From assembly GCF_002937075.1 (NCBI RefSeq), contig NZ_NHSJ01000070.1, positions 1 to 56,415 on the forward strand: a stretch of 56,415 nt of DNA, given 5' to 3'. Positions 36,917 through 50,482 of this stretch are shown here, piece by piece (the first letter of the stretch is position 1; each line of letters opens with the position of its first letter). The position numbers and the translations under genes were made by a program. This DNA is from Rhodoblastus sphagnicola (lineage in GTDB: Bacteria; Pseudomonadota; Alphaproteobacteria; Rhizobiales; Beijerinckiaceae). Below the pieces are notes generated by a model. That model worked only from the letters and a program-made list of their open reading frames with translations. It searched no databases and was not told where the DNA came from.

Positions 36917-37012
36917 TGGATCACCCACGAAACCAATCGCGACGCGCAAAAGATGTACGTTCAGGTGGCCGAGCGCAGCGGGTTCATTCAGTATGTGAAG
37001 AAGCTCGACTGA
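36917..37012 (+). pseudogene. 3' remnant of a GNAT acetyltransferase gene
   Basis: After an in-frame stop the frame reads WITHETNRDAQKMYVQVA, then SGFIQYVKKLD, then a stop. This is the characteristic C-terminal end of GNAT N-acetyltransferases (T-x-x-x-N-x-x-A-x-x-x-Y, then GF-x-x-Y). The rest of the gene is absent upstream, where the nitroreductase gene ends at 36840. This decayed end and the repeat at 37036 mark an old junction between the operon and the vnf cluster. Confidence 0.65.
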
Positions 37013-37035
37013 GCCGCTTGCGCCGCTGAAACAGA

Positions 37036-37095
37036 CGTGGACCGCCCTCGTCCTTCGAGACGCCTGCTACGCAGGCTCCTCAGGATGAGGGCTAC
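37036..37095. repeat. Dispersed palindrome family A
   Basis: CGTGGACCGCCCTCGTCCTT continuing through CGAGACGCCTGCTACGCAGG to CTCCTCAGGATGAGGGCTAC is nearly identical to the copy at 5545-5604. Confidence 0.8.
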
Positions 37096-37114
37096 CGGCT
37101 GCTGGAGCGGCGCT

Positions 37115-37600
37115 TCAAAAGGCGCTTTGCTCCGCCAGTTCCTCGCCGGTGCGGCGCGCGATGGCGCGGCGCAGCCACAGCGGCTGGAAGCCGGCCATCA
37201 TCGACTGCACCTGCGCGATGACATCGTCGATGGCGCGATGCTGCGCCGATTTCACCGGAAACACTTTCAGCTCGTGGACCCGGCAGGCGGCGAGGTCCGA
37301 CAGGCCCAGCGTGAACAGGATGGAGACGCCATCGAGCGCATTGACGCGTTCTGTGAGCGGGTCGTGACCCGTTCCGTCGTCGTCCTCCATGTCGTCCATC
37401 ACGCAGCGACCGCCATTGGCCGCCTTGCCGCCGCCATTGGCCTTGCCCTTGGCGCGACGGGAAAATTGCAGCGCGTCGATGAATTCGGAGTCCTCCGCCG
37501 AGACGTCATAGACAACGAAATTCTTCGCCGCGACGAACTGGGCGTCGAGATTGGTCAGGCTGTCGGAGGTGATGGCGATGCGCAGGTGTGGGCCTTCCAT
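37115..37600 (-). CDS. NifX/NafY-like dinitrogenase cofactor-binding protein
   Basis: 161 residues. LRIAITSDSLTNLDAQFVAA is the NifX-type start, with VSAEDSEFIDALQF, ILFTLGLSDLAACRVHELKV and FPVKSAQHRAIDDVIAQVQS; NifX/NafY domains carry nitrogenase cofactors or their precursors between NifB, VnfEN and the apo-enzyme. An insert at about residues 50-80 is rich in glycine, aspartate and asparagine. Its stop is followed by repeats, and it ends the leftward vnfDGK gene train. It differs from VnfX at 50005, so the two probably carry different forms or partners. Confidence 0.78.
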   Translation of the reverse strand: MEGPHLRIAITSDSLTNLDAQFVAAKNFVVYDVSAEDSEFIDALQFSRRAKGKANGGGKAANGGRCVMDDMEDDDGTGHDPLTERVNALDGVSILFTLGLSDLAACRVHELKVFPVKSAQHRAIDDVIAQVQSMMAGFQPLWLRRAIARRTGEELAEQSAF

Positions 37601-37617
37601 TTTCGCTCTCCTCGTTA

Positions 37618-37710
37618 AAGCGTTTTCAAGCGAAGTGGATTCCGGTTCGCGTGAAGAAAACGCGTCAAAACAGAAACCTGGAGCATGTTCGGTGAACCGA
37701 ACATGCTTCA
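37618..37710. repeat. Family D repeat followed by GCATGTTCGGT palindrome
   Basis: AAGCGTTTTCAAGCGAAGTG...CGCGTGAAGAAAACGCGTC is a full-length family D element; its inverse is at 44427-44480. It is followed by GCATGTTCGG-TGAA-CCGAACATGC, a near-perfect palindrome running into the stop of the next gene. Confidence 0.75.
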
Positions 37711-38601
37711 CGTCATGGGCTGGTTGATGTTGGGCTTCAGCCGGCCGAACTTTGTCTTGAACGCCGCCGGCAGCGACAGGGGATCGGGCGTGCGCGCCTC
37801 CCATTTCGGCAGGTCGGCGCGGGCGATCTTGCCGTCCTTCAGCGCCTCGACCGGAATGATGTGCAGCACGTCATGCAGCACGGCGTAGAAATCGATGGCG
37901 TAGCGCGCGCTGTCGCGATAGGGCGCGGGAATTTCGATCTCGACGTGGTCGGCCTCGAAGGTCGCCTTGGGATTGTCGCAGTCGAAGCGGAAATGGCGGT
38001 TGAAAGGGCCTTTGCGCTGGAACTGGTAGAGCGTTCGGCCCTCGTCGGCATAGCGCCGGATCTCGGCGTCGATGTCGAAGAACATTTCCGAAAACACGCG
38101 CTCCACGTAAGCCTCGGGATAGACGCTGTCGCGGGTGGAAAACCAATAGGCCACCATGGTTTCGATCAGGTCGAGTCCGGCGGCGGTAATGTCGAAATAA
38201 TAGACTTCCTTGCCGATCACGCCGCCCATGCAGATCACGCCATTGCGCATCTCGACCTGGCCATGCGGATGGAAGGCGATCAGGCGGATCAGCCGGGTCA
38301 GGCGGTGCAACTGGATGGTGATCTTTTCGACCAGGGTTGATTTGGGCAATTCCTTGGCGCGCGCCCAGGAGGTCAGCGGCAGGTCTGTCGGATAGAGGCC
38401 GGCGAGCGTGGCCTCGAACACGACGGCCGCGCGCGCGAGCGCCGCGATGCGCTCCAGCGGCGCCTCGTCCGGCAAGGGCGGCTCGTCGAAGGTCAGGACA
38501 CGCGGCTTGCTGTACAGCTCGATCTGGCGGTAGTCGGGCAGGCGCACCTTGTTCGACCAGCCAAAGTCCGGATTGGCGAAGAGTTTTGAAGTGAATCCCA
38601 T
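37708..38601 (-). CDS. vnf-associated protein of unknown function (297 aa)
   Basis: 297 residues with no signal peptide or membrane helix. Recognisable stretches are FANPDFGWSNKVRLPDYRQI, LHRLTRLIRLIAFHPHGQVE, ICMGGVIGKEVYYFDITAAG and a histidine-bearing AVLHDVLHIIPVEAL. I do not recognise the family. It lies between vnfK and the NifX-like gene, all leftward, so a role in VFe maturation or protection is likely by context only. The 205-base gap to vnfK holds hairpins but no clear promoter. Confidence 0.75.
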   Translation of the reverse strand: MGFTSKLFANPDFGWSNKVRLPDYRQIELYSKPRVLTFDEPPLPDEAPLERIAALARAAVVFEATLAGLYPTDLPLTSWARAKELPKSTLVEKITIQLHRLTRLIRLIAFHPHGQVEMRNGVICMGGVIGKEVYYFDITAAGLDLIETMVAYWFSTRDSVYPEAYVERVFSEMFFDIDAEIRRYADEGRTLYQFQRKGPFNRHFRFDCDNPKATFEADHVEIEIPAPYRDSARYAIDFYAVLHDVLHIIPVEALKDGKIARADLPKWEARTPDPLSLPAAFKTKFGRLKPNINQPMT

Positions 38602-38650
38602 GGTCGAACCTCTCCGTGGCACGCTCGGTCAATTCCCTCTCCCCGCAACG

Positions 38651-38760
38651 AAGTCGGCTGTTGCCGACTTCGTCACTTTGGGCGCGCAAATCGGGAACAC
38701 CCGATTTGCGCCGGGGAGAGGGGGTTAGGCGGCGCGCTGTGGCTAACGCGCCGCCTGTTG
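38651..38760. other. Cluster of hairpins between vnfK and the 297-aa gene
   Basis: Three stems in about 100 bases: CGAAGTCGGCTGTTGCCGACTTCG is the first, CGCAAATCGGGAACACCCGATTTGCG (split stem CGCAAATCGGG / CCCGATTTGCG) the second, and AGGCGGCGCG / CGCGCCGCCT the third. They follow vnfK on the minus strand and could attenuate or stabilise the vnfDGK transcript. Confidence 0.6.
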
Positions 38761-38806
38761 GCGCGCAGGACCGGAGGGCAATCGCGGACCTGCGCGAAAA
38801 AAGACC

Positions 38807-40294
<1,488 letters not shown>

Positions 40295-40302
40295 TCACGC
40301 GC

Positions 40303-42071
<1,769 letters not shown>

Positions 42072-42161
42072 TCACGGGGGGTGTGAGCTGAAAATTCAAC
42101 TGTTCTGGGTGCGGCGTCCGAAGGGGTCAGGACTGGGTCCGGCGCCGTCGGAACAGTGATC

Positions 42162-42176
42162 GCAGGAAGCGTGCCA
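42162..42176 (-). promoter_or_regulatory. Sigma-54 (-24/-12) promoter of vnfDGK
   Basis: On the minus strand TGGCACGCTTCCTGC matches TGGCACG-N4-(T)TGC with correct spacing. A small palindrome CCGATT-T-AATCGG (42185-42197) lies just upstream of it. Confidence 0.75.
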
Positions 42177-42362
42177 ACTGCTTTCCGATTTAATCGGATT
42201 ACATAATGAAAAGCGCCTTTTTTGCGGTTTTCCTTGGTTTCTCAGGCGTTACAGCCGCAGCATCCGGCGGGGCCGCTTGGGCGCCCGCCCCGGCGTTCGT
42301 TCGCGAACGTAAGAATCCGATTTGCGAAGACATTTCCGTCGCCCACCCCTCCGCACGGATCG

Positions 42363-42386
42363 GTACGATTTATTTCCTTTCCGTAC
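42363..42386. promoter_or_regulatory. Paired GTAC half-sites in the divergent vnfD / fusion-gene region
   Basis: CGGTACG and CCGTACG, with 16 bases between the two GTAC cores, lie 53-76 bases upstream of the rightward -24 element and about 190 bases upstream of the vnfD promoter. GTAC is the core of known VnfA sites, but the known spacing is 6, so this is tentative. The remainder of the 429-base gap holds no gene I can support. Confidence 0.35.
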
Positions 42387-42437
42387 GCATTGACGGAACG
42401 CAGGGCTGTGAAGACGCGGAATCGTGGGAAATTCATC

Positions 42438-42454
42438 TTGGCACGGCTGTTGCA
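42438..42454 (+). promoter_or_regulatory. Sigma-54 (-24/-12) promoter of the NifX-glyoxalase gene and vnfH
   Basis: TTGGCACGGCTGTTGCA is a full match to the consensus TGGCACG-N4-TTGCA. It ends 34 bases before the fusion gene ATG and is the best such site in the window. Confidence 0.85.
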
Positions 42455-42488
42455 ACTGCTGTCCTCGATCCCCAAGCGAGGTTTTCCC

Positions 42489-43322
42489 ATGCTGGATGAC
42501 GTGCTCGAAAAGACTTCTTCTTCCGCCAAGGGCGACGCCGGCAACGGCTTCTCCCTGCGCGTGGCGGTCGCCACGACGGGCGAGCGCGTCGATCTGCATT
42601 TCGGCCACGCCGAAGCCTTCACCGTTTATGACGTGGACGCCGGCGGCGCCCATCATGTGCAAACGCGCGGGATCGCCGAACACGCCCTCAATGAAGACGA
42701 GGATCCGCGCGAGACCATCTATCGCATGATCGCCGACTGCAAGGTTCTGCTGGTCGCCAAGGTCGGCGCCGCGCCGCAGGAGGCCCTCAGCAAGATCGGC
42801 GTCGATGCCACCAATATGTATGCCGGCAAGGGCGTCGAGGAGGCCCTGCGCGAGCTTTACGCCGCGAAAAAATCCGCCGTCGAGGATAGCGCGATCGACG
42901 CCAGCGAATTCTGCCTGATGCACGCCATGCTGCGCGTCGCCGACCTCGACCGCTCCATCGCCTTCTATACCGAAAAGCTCGGCATGACCGTGCTGGAGCG
43001 CCGCGAGCACAAGAAGAACCAGTTCTCGCAGGCCTATCTCGGCTACGGCGCCGGCATGACCATCGAACTGGTGCAGAACTGGCAGCGCGAGGGGGCTTAT
43101 GTCCAGGGCGACGCCTTCGGCCATATCGCCATTGGCGTCAACAACATCATGCGTCTTTGCGACCGTCTTGCGGCGGAAGGCGTGCCCATGCCGCGCCCGC
43201 CGCGCGCGCAAAGACATGGCGAGAATATCGTCGCCTTCATCGCCGATCCCGATGGCTACAGGATCGAACTGGTTCAAGCGCCAACGCCCGAACAAACGGA
43301 AGCGCTCGAAGACGCGAAGTAA
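42489..43322 (+). CDS. NifX-type cofactor-binding domain fused to glyoxalase I
   Basis: 277 residues from the ATG at 42489. Residues about 20-128 are a NifX/NifB-C-type domain (LRVAVATTGERVDLHFGHAE, FTVYDVDAGGAHHV, CKVLLVAKVGAAPQEALSKI). Residues about 143-265 are a glyoxalase I (GloA) domain: LMHAMLRVADLDRSIAFYTE, TIELVQNW, FGHIAIGVNN and FIADPDGYRIELVQ. The four metal ligands H145, E193, H212 and E260 are all present, with spacing 48/19/48 close to GloA. GloA isomerises the hemithioacetal of methylglyoxal. The gene has the strongest sigma-54 promoter here and sits 138 bases before vnfH, so it is an intended part of the V-nitrogenase system. Its joint activity is unknown. Confidence 0.88.
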   Translation: MLDDVLEKTSSSAKGDAGNGFSLRVAVATTGERVDLHFGHAEAFTVYDVDAGGAHHVQTRGIAEHALNEDEDPRETIYRMIADCKVLLVAKVGAAPQEALSKIGVDATNMYAGKGVEEALRELYAAKKSAVEDSAIDASEFCLMHAMLRVADLDRSIAFYTEKLGMTVLERREHKKNQFSQAYLGYGAGMTIELVQNWQREGAYVQGDAFGHIAIGVNNIMRLCDRLAAEGVPMPRPPRAQRHGENIVAFIADPDGYRIELVQAPTPEQTEALEDAK

Positions 43323-44333
<1,011 letters not shown>

Positions 44334-44426
44334 GTCCGGATCACGGGACGGCCCGGACTCCGCGCGGGTCCGGGCTGGGCCGCGTTCGGTGAACTCCCGT
44401 TCACGGAACGCGCTCTGGTTGTCTGT

Positions 44427-44480
44427 CTTGACGCGTTTTCTTCACGCGAACCGGCAATCCACTTCGCTTGAAAACGCTCT
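44427..44480. repeat. Dispersed repeat family D, inverted copy
   Basis: TTGACGCGTTTTCTTCACGCG...CACTTCGCTTGAAAACGCTC is the reverse complement of the element at 37618. It lies between vnfH and the Nif11 gene. Confidence 0.75.
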
Positions 44481-44500
44481 GCCGTTCGAGGAGAGATTTC

Positions 44501-44698
44501 ATGTCAGTCGAATCCGCTGTCGCCTATATCAGGCAAATGCGCTCGGACCAGGATTTTCGTAAGAAAATGAACGACCTCTCCGATGATGAGGCCGCAAGCT
44601 GGGCCGCCATCAAGGAAGCCGGTTTCGAGTTTTCGATGACCGAATTCAAGAAGGCCCAGGAGGTGATCTACGAGGAAAACGGCATTACGCCGATGTGA
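44501..44698 (+). CDS. Nif11 family small protein
   Basis: 65 residues starting MSVESAVAYIRQMRSDQDFR, with KKMNDLSDDEAASWAAIKEA and GFEFSMTEFKKAQEVIYEE. This is the Nif11 domain (two helices, with the conserved pattern of a helical N-terminal segment and GF-x-F-T/S). Nif11 proteins occur in nitrogen fixation loci and, in other bacteria, as leader peptides of modified peptides. No modification enzyme is nearby and there is no core-peptide tail, so a nif-associated role is more likely. The ribosome site GAGGAGAG is strong; a terminator follows. Confidence 0.85.
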   Translation: MSVESAVAYIRQMRSDQDFRKKMNDLSDDEAASWAAIKEAGFEFSMTEFKKAQEVIYEENGITPM

Positions 44699-44724
44699 AC
44701 TCGGAGGTCGCGAAATTTTGCAAG

Positions 44725-44750
44725 AGGGCGCGCTGGTCGCGCCCTTTTTG
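44725..44750 (+). terminator. Rho-independent terminator after the Nif11 gene
   Basis: Stem AGGGCGCG / CGCGCCCT with loop CTGGT, then TTTTTG. Confidence 0.88.
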
Positions 44751-44817
44751 TTCGCGCGGCGCTTCACAAAAAAAGGCGGCGCTTGCGCACCGCCAGTCGT
44801 TCGCCCCGGGAGGGATT

Positions 44818-45156
44818 TCAGCTGCGATAACGCAACACGGCCTCGCGCTTGCCGGTGAAGAATTGCGCGATTTTTTCGCCCAGCGCGGCGTCGATCGGCA
44901 CGCCGTATTTTTCCGCCGCCTTGGTCAATTGCTCGCCATCGACGCCGTGCAGCGAGCCAAGGCCGGCGTTGGCCAGAGCGAACACGCGGCGTTGCAGCGC
45001 CTCGTCGCCGTGCGCCGCGATCCATGCGGTGCGGATCTTTCCGGGTTCGTAATTTTCCGGCGCGACGAATTCGCCCTCCACCGTCCGGATCGCCGCCGCC
45101 ATGGCGATATCCGCCAGCAGGAGATTGAAAAACTGTTGGTTGGTCAGGTCCGCCAT
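44818..45156 (-). CDS. Unknown protein downstream of vnfA (112 aa)
   Basis: 112 residues from the ATG at 45156 (MADLTNQQFFNLLLADIAMA). Predicted mainly helical, no cysteine, no signal peptide; other stretches are APENYEPGKIRTAWIAAHGD and GEKIAQFFTGKREAVLRYRS. An in-frame start at 45207 is possible. It is 75 bases after vnfA in the same direction and is probably cotranscribed. I do not recognise the family; a regulatory partner of VnfA is one possibility by position only. Confidence 0.65.
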   Translation of the reverse strand: MADLTNQQFFNLLLADIAMAAAIRTVEGEFVAPENYEPGKIRTAWIAAHGDEALQRRVFALANAGLGSLHGVDGEQLTKAAEKYGVPIDAALGEKIAQFFTGKREAVLRYRS

Positions 45157-45231
45157 ATCACGCTCCCATAGCCCCGCGAAAAACCGGGCGTTCTTCAAAA
45201 ACGACACGGCGAAAAACCGGGCGTCGCGCCT

Positions 45232-46848
<1,617 letters not shown>

Positions 46849-46943
46849 GCTGTGTCCAATCCCGAAAAGGCGCCCGGACGTGCGTGCGCGACGGCGGCCG
46901 CGCGTCGCTTTCGCGACGCCTCCGCTGGCGCAATGACATCCAA

Positions 46944-46958
46944 GCAAATTCCACGCCA
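46944..46958 (-). promoter_or_regulatory. Candidate sigma-54 promoter of vnfA
   Basis: On the minus strand TGGCGTGGAATTTGC has GG-N10-GC with TTTGC at -12, 95 bases before the vnfA ATG. It implies autoactivation or activation by a NifA-type protein. Confidence 0.6.
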
Positions 46959-47188
46959 TTTCCGTCTATCCAACACAGCGGGATAGCGAGCGCAATGGCG
47001 ATTTGTTCTCTGATTAACATTGTCGCATCTGCAACAAAAGGCATCAATGTAATCTTTTTACATAACGGTACGAAGCTCGCCGCTTCGTGCGAATTTGGCG
47101 CCGCTGCGTGCGCCTCCCCCTGCTATCACGCGGAGGATAAAGAGATTTTTCTCACATTTTGCAAGGCGTTCCGCGCTGCGGGCCGGAT

Positions 47189-47203
47189 TGGCCCGCGCTT
47201 TGC
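47189..47203 (+). promoter_or_regulatory. Sigma-54 (-24/-12) promoter of the vnfE-nifB operon
   Basis: TGGCCCGCGCTTTGC matches with correct spacing and ends 36 bases before the vnfE ATG. A GTAC core is at 47068-47071, beside the inverted repeat ACGAAG-N7-CTTCGT. The 391-base vnfA-vnfE gap holds no gene. Confidence 0.72.
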
Positions 47204-47239
47204 TCTACCCTGCTGGACTTGGCTTTTCCGGAGGATCGC

Positions 47240-48640
47240 ATGAAGCCCCAGGATATCGCGGCGTTGCTGAACGAACCGGCCTGCGCCCACAACAAGAAAG
47301 CCAAGTCCGGTTGCGCAAAACCGGCGCCGGGCGCGACTCAGGGCGGGTGTTGCTTTGACGGCGCGCGCAACGCCCTGCTCCCCATCGCCGATGTCGCGCA
47401 TATCGTTCACGGCCCGATCGGCTGCGCCGGCTCCTCCTGGGACAATCGCGGCACGCGCTCCTCCGGCCCCGACACTTATCGCATCGGCATGACCACCGAT
47501 CTCACCGACATGGACGTGATCATGGGGCGCGGTGAGAAGCGGCTGTACCAGTCGATCAAACAGACCATCGAGACCCACAAGCCAGCGGCCGTGTTCGTCT
47601 ACAACACCTGCGTGCCGGCCTTGCAGGGCGACGACATCGAGGCCGTCGCCAAACATGCCCAGGAGAAATTCGGCGTGCCGGTGATCCCCGTGGATTGCGC
47701 CGGTTTTTATGGCAACAAGAATCTCGGCAATCGCGTCGCCGGCGACGCCGCGTACAAATATATCATCGGGACGCGCGAACCCGACCCGGTCGCGCCGGCG
47801 CTCGAAATTCCCGGCGTTGTCAGGCATGACGTCAATCTCGTCGGCGAGTGGAATGTCGGCGGCGAATTCTGGAATGTGGCGCCCTTGTTCGATGAGTTGG
47901 GCTTGCGCGTGTTGTGCAGCTTTTCCGGCGACAGCCGCTTTGCCGAAGTGCAGACCATGCATCGCGCGCAGGCCAATATGGTGGTGTGCTCCAAGGCCAT
48001 GCTCGCCGTCGCGCGCAAGCTTGAGGACGACTACAAGATTCCGTGGTTTGAAGGCTCGTTTTATGGCGCCCGCGACACGTCCGAGGCGTTTCGCGGCTTT
48101 GCTCGCCTGCTGAACGATCCCGACCTCAGCGCGCGCGTGGAAAAACTGGTGGCGCGCGAGGAGGCGCGGGTCGAGGCGGCTTTGGCGCCGTTGCGCGAAA
48201 AATTGCGTGGCAAGCGCGTGCTGATTTTCACCGGCGGCTACAAGAGCTGGTCGGTGGTCTCCGCCATGCAGGATCTCGGCATGATCGTGGTCGCCACCGG
48301 CACGGAAAAATCCACCGAGGAAGACAAGGCCCGCATCGTCGAACTGATGGGGCCGGAGGCGCGGATGATTTCCGACAACGACCAGTTGGCGCTGATCGAC
48401 GTGTTTCACGAGACCAATGCCGACATTCTCATCGCCGGCGACCGCTACATCTATCCGACGCTGAAATCGCGCATTCCCTTCCTCGATATCGACCATGTCC
48501 GGCGCATCGGCTACGCCGGTTATGACGGGCTGATCGAACTCGCCAAAAATCTCGACCAGGCCGTGCATTCGCCGGTCTGGGCCCAGGTGCGCTCGAAACC
48601 CGCGTGGGCCAAGCGCGCGCGTCCGCGCGCTGTGGCTTGA
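47240..48640 (+). CDS. vnfE: FeV-cofactor scaffold subunit VnfE
   Basis: 466 residues of the NifE/VnfE family, starting after GGAGGA. Cysteines C37/C38 (GGCCFDGAR), C62 ([12 protein letters not shown]) and [14 protein letters not shown] correspond to the scaffold cluster ligands; C15 and C25 are extra N-terminal cysteines. [20 protein letters not shown] is NifE-like. VnfE pairs with VnfN as the scaffold on which the NifB product becomes the cofactor. It is the first gene of a nine-gene operon. Confidence 0.93.
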   Translation: MKPQDIAALLNEPACAHNKKAKSGCAKPAPGATQGGCCFDGARNALLPIADVAHIVHGPIGCAGSSWDNRGTRSSGPDTYRIGMTTDLTDMDVIMGRGEKRLYQSIKQTIETHKPAAVFVYNTCVPALQGDDIEAVAKHAQEKFGVPVIPVDCAGFYGNKNLGNRVAGDAAYKYIIGTREPDPVAPALEIPGVVRHDVNLVGEWNVGGEFWNVAPLFDELGLRVLCSFSGDSRFAEVQTMHRAQANMVVCSKAMLAVARKLEDDYKIPWFEGSFYGARDTSEAFRGFARLLNDPDLSARVEKLVAREEARVEAALAPLREKLRGKRVLIFTGGYKSWSVVSAMQDLGMIVVATGTEKSTEEDKARIVELMGPEARMISDNDQLALIDVFHETNADILIAGDRYIYPTLKSRIPFLDIDHVRRIGYAGYDGLIELAKNLDQAVHSPVWAQVRSKPAWAKRARPRAVA

Positions 48641-48650
48641 GGCGACGGGC

Positions 48651-50000
48651 ATGGCTGAAATCCTCACTCCCACCAAGGCGCTCAGCGTCAATCCGTTGAA
48701 GGCGAGCCAGCCCATCGGCGCCTCGCTGGCCTTTCTCGGCGTGGCCGAGTGCATGCCGCTGGAACATGGCGCGCGCGGCTGCGCGTCGTTCAACAAACTG
48801 TTCTTCATGCGCCATTTCAACGAGCCGATCGCGTTGCAGACCACGGCGATGGACCAGACCACCACCGTGCTCGGCGCCGACGACAATGTGGTGGAGGCGC
48901 TGGCGACCATTTGCGCGAAAAACGCGCCAAAGGTGATCGGCCTCGTCACCACCGGCCTGTCGGAAATGCAGGGCGCCGATGTGCCGCGCACGGTGAAGGA
49001 ATTTCGCAACAAGCATCCGGAATTCGCGTCCGTCGCCGTCGTGCCGGTCAGCGCCAGCGACACGCTCGGCTGTTTGGAGACCGGCTTCGCCACGGCGGTG
49101 GAGAGCATGATCCAGGCGCTGGTGCCGCGCCGGCCGACCAGTTGGAAGAACCGCAACCAGATCAATGTTCTGGCTTCGTCGAGCCTGAGTCCGGGCGATC
49201 TGGAGGCGTTGCGGGCGTGGATCGAGGCGTTCGGCCTCACCCCGATCCTGCTGCCCGATCTCGGCGCCTCGCTCGACGGCCATCTGATCGAACAGGGGTT
49301 TTCCACCCTCACCTATGGCGGCGTCACCCGAGAGGAAATCGAGAGCATGGCGGACTCCTACGCCACGCTGGTGATCGGCCGCTCGATGAACCGCGCCGGC
49401 GACGCGCTTCAGGCGCTGACGGGCGCCTCGGATTTTCGTTTCGACCAGTTGATCGGGCTGCAATCTTCCGACGCCTTCACGGAGATTCTCTCGGAGATTT
49501 CCGGCCGGCCGGTCCCGCCGAAATTCGCGCGCAAGCGCGACCAGTTGACCGACGCCATGGTCGATTGCCAGTTCCAGTTCGGCGGCGCCAAAGTGGGCGT
49601 CGCCGGCGACAGCGATCTGCTTGCGGCGCTGGTCGAATTCTTTCACGGCATGGGCGCGGATGTGGTGGCGGCGGTGGCTTCGACGCGGTCGGCGCGGCTG
49701 GCCGATCTGCCGATTGAAGAGGTTGTCGTCGGCGATCTCGAGGATCTTGAGACCCTCGCGCGCGAACGCGGGGCCGATCTGATCGTGACCAATTCCCACG
49801 GCGTCGAAGTCGCGCGACGCACCGGCGCGGCGCTTTTACGCGCGGGCTTCCCCGTTTACGATTGCTATGGCGCGCATTCGGATGCGTGGATCGGCTATGG
49901 CGGAACCCGCCGCCTGATTTTCGCCGCCGCCAACCTGCTCGCCGCGCATTATCAGGAGTTGCGGCCGTTCGTTTCCAAATACAAGCAGGCTGCGGAGTGA
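48651..50000 (+). CDS. vnfN: FeV-cofactor scaffold subunit VnfN
   Basis: 449 residues of the NifN/VnfN family: LSVNPLKASQPIGASLAFLG, PLEHGARGCASFNKLFFMRH, VTTGLSEMQGADVPRTVKEF and VVPVSASDTLGCLETGF. It forms the heterotetrameric scaffold with VnfE. It starts 10 bases after vnfE and ends four bases before vnfX. Confidence 0.93.
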   Translation: MAEILTPTKALSVNPLKASQPIGASLAFLGVAECMPLEHGARGCASFNKLFFMRHFNEPIALQTTAMDQTTTVLGADDNVVEALATICAKNAPKVIGLVTTGLSEMQGADVPRTVKEFRNKHPEFASVAVVPVSASDTLGCLETGFATAVESMIQALVPRRPTSWKNRNQINVLASSSLSPGDLEALRAWIEAFGLTPILLPDLGASLDGHLIEQGFSTLTYGGVTREEIESMADSYATLVIGRSMNRAGDALQALTGASDFRFDQLIGLQSSDAFTEILSEISGRPVPPKFARKRDQLTDAMVDCQFQFGGAKVGVAGDSDLLAALVEFFHGMGADVVAAVASTRSARLADLPIEEVVVGDLEDLETLARERGADLIVTNSHGVEVARRTGAALLRAGFPVYDCYGAHSDAWIGYGGTRRLIFAAANLLAAHYQELRPFVSKYKQAAE

Positions 50001-50004
50001 GGCC

Positions 50005-50478
50005 ATGCTGAAAATCGCCTTCGCCTCCACCGACCAGCAAAAGGTCAACCTGCATTTCGGCGGCGCCGAAAGCCTCGTCATCTACGACGTGTCGCCCGGC
50101 CGCGCCGATCTCGTCGGCGTCATGAAATTCATGCCGGCCGAACAGGTCGGCGAGGCCGGCCGCTCCGGCATGACCGATACGGTCGCCGACAAGGTCATTC
50201 CCAAGCTCGAATTCGTGGACGGCTGCGCCGCCGTCTATGCCGCCTCGATCGGCTCCAATTCGGTGCGGCGGCTGATGAAGGCCGGCATCCAGCCCGTGGT
50301 GGTGGACGAGGGTCACGACATCGTCGATCTGCTCAATGAGGTCAGCCTCGCCTTGGTCTATGGCGGCCTGCCCTGGGTGGACAAGGCCAAGAAGAAGGCC
50401 GAGGCGCAGGCCAATGCGCCCGCGGCGGCCGGTGGCGAGAGCCGGAAGCTGATCGCCTCCGTCGATGAGTTGGAGTGA
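50005..50478 (+). CDS. vnfX: Nitrogenase cofactor carrier VnfX
   Basis: 157 residues. LKIAFASTDQQKVNLHFGGA, SLVIYDVSPGRADLVGVMKF, DGCAAVYAASIGSNSVRRLM and LLNEVSLALVYGGLPWV are the NifX/VnfX domain, with a lysine- and alanine-rich tail. VnfX accumulates vanadium-iron cofactor precursors in Azotobacter. The gene follows vnfN directly in the order vnfENX, as in Azotobacter. Confidence 0.92.
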   Translation: MLKIAFASTDQQKVNLHFGGAESLVIYDVSPGRADLVGVMKFMPAEQVGEAGRSGMTDTVADKVIPKLEFVDGCAAVYAASIGSNSVRRLMKAGIQPVVVDEGHDIVDLLNEVSLALVYGGLPWVDKAKKKAEAQANAPAAAGGESRKLIASVDELE

Positions 50479-50482
50479 CGCC

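Noticed and set aside
36847-37029. 60-codon frame after the nitroreductase gene
   Set aside because: It is out of frame with the clear acetyltransferase remnant and has no ribosome site.
42206-42499. 97-codon frame with a hydrophobic, signal-like start (MKSAFFAVFLGFSGVTAAAS)
   Set aside because: It runs through the best sigma-54 promoter and past the start of the fusion gene, has no ribosome site and no family match; the region is better read as the divergent vnf control region.
44501-44698. Nif11 gene as a leader peptide of a modified-peptide (RiPP) cluster
   Set aside because: No core peptide tail, no lanthionine or radical SAM modification enzyme and no exporter nearby.
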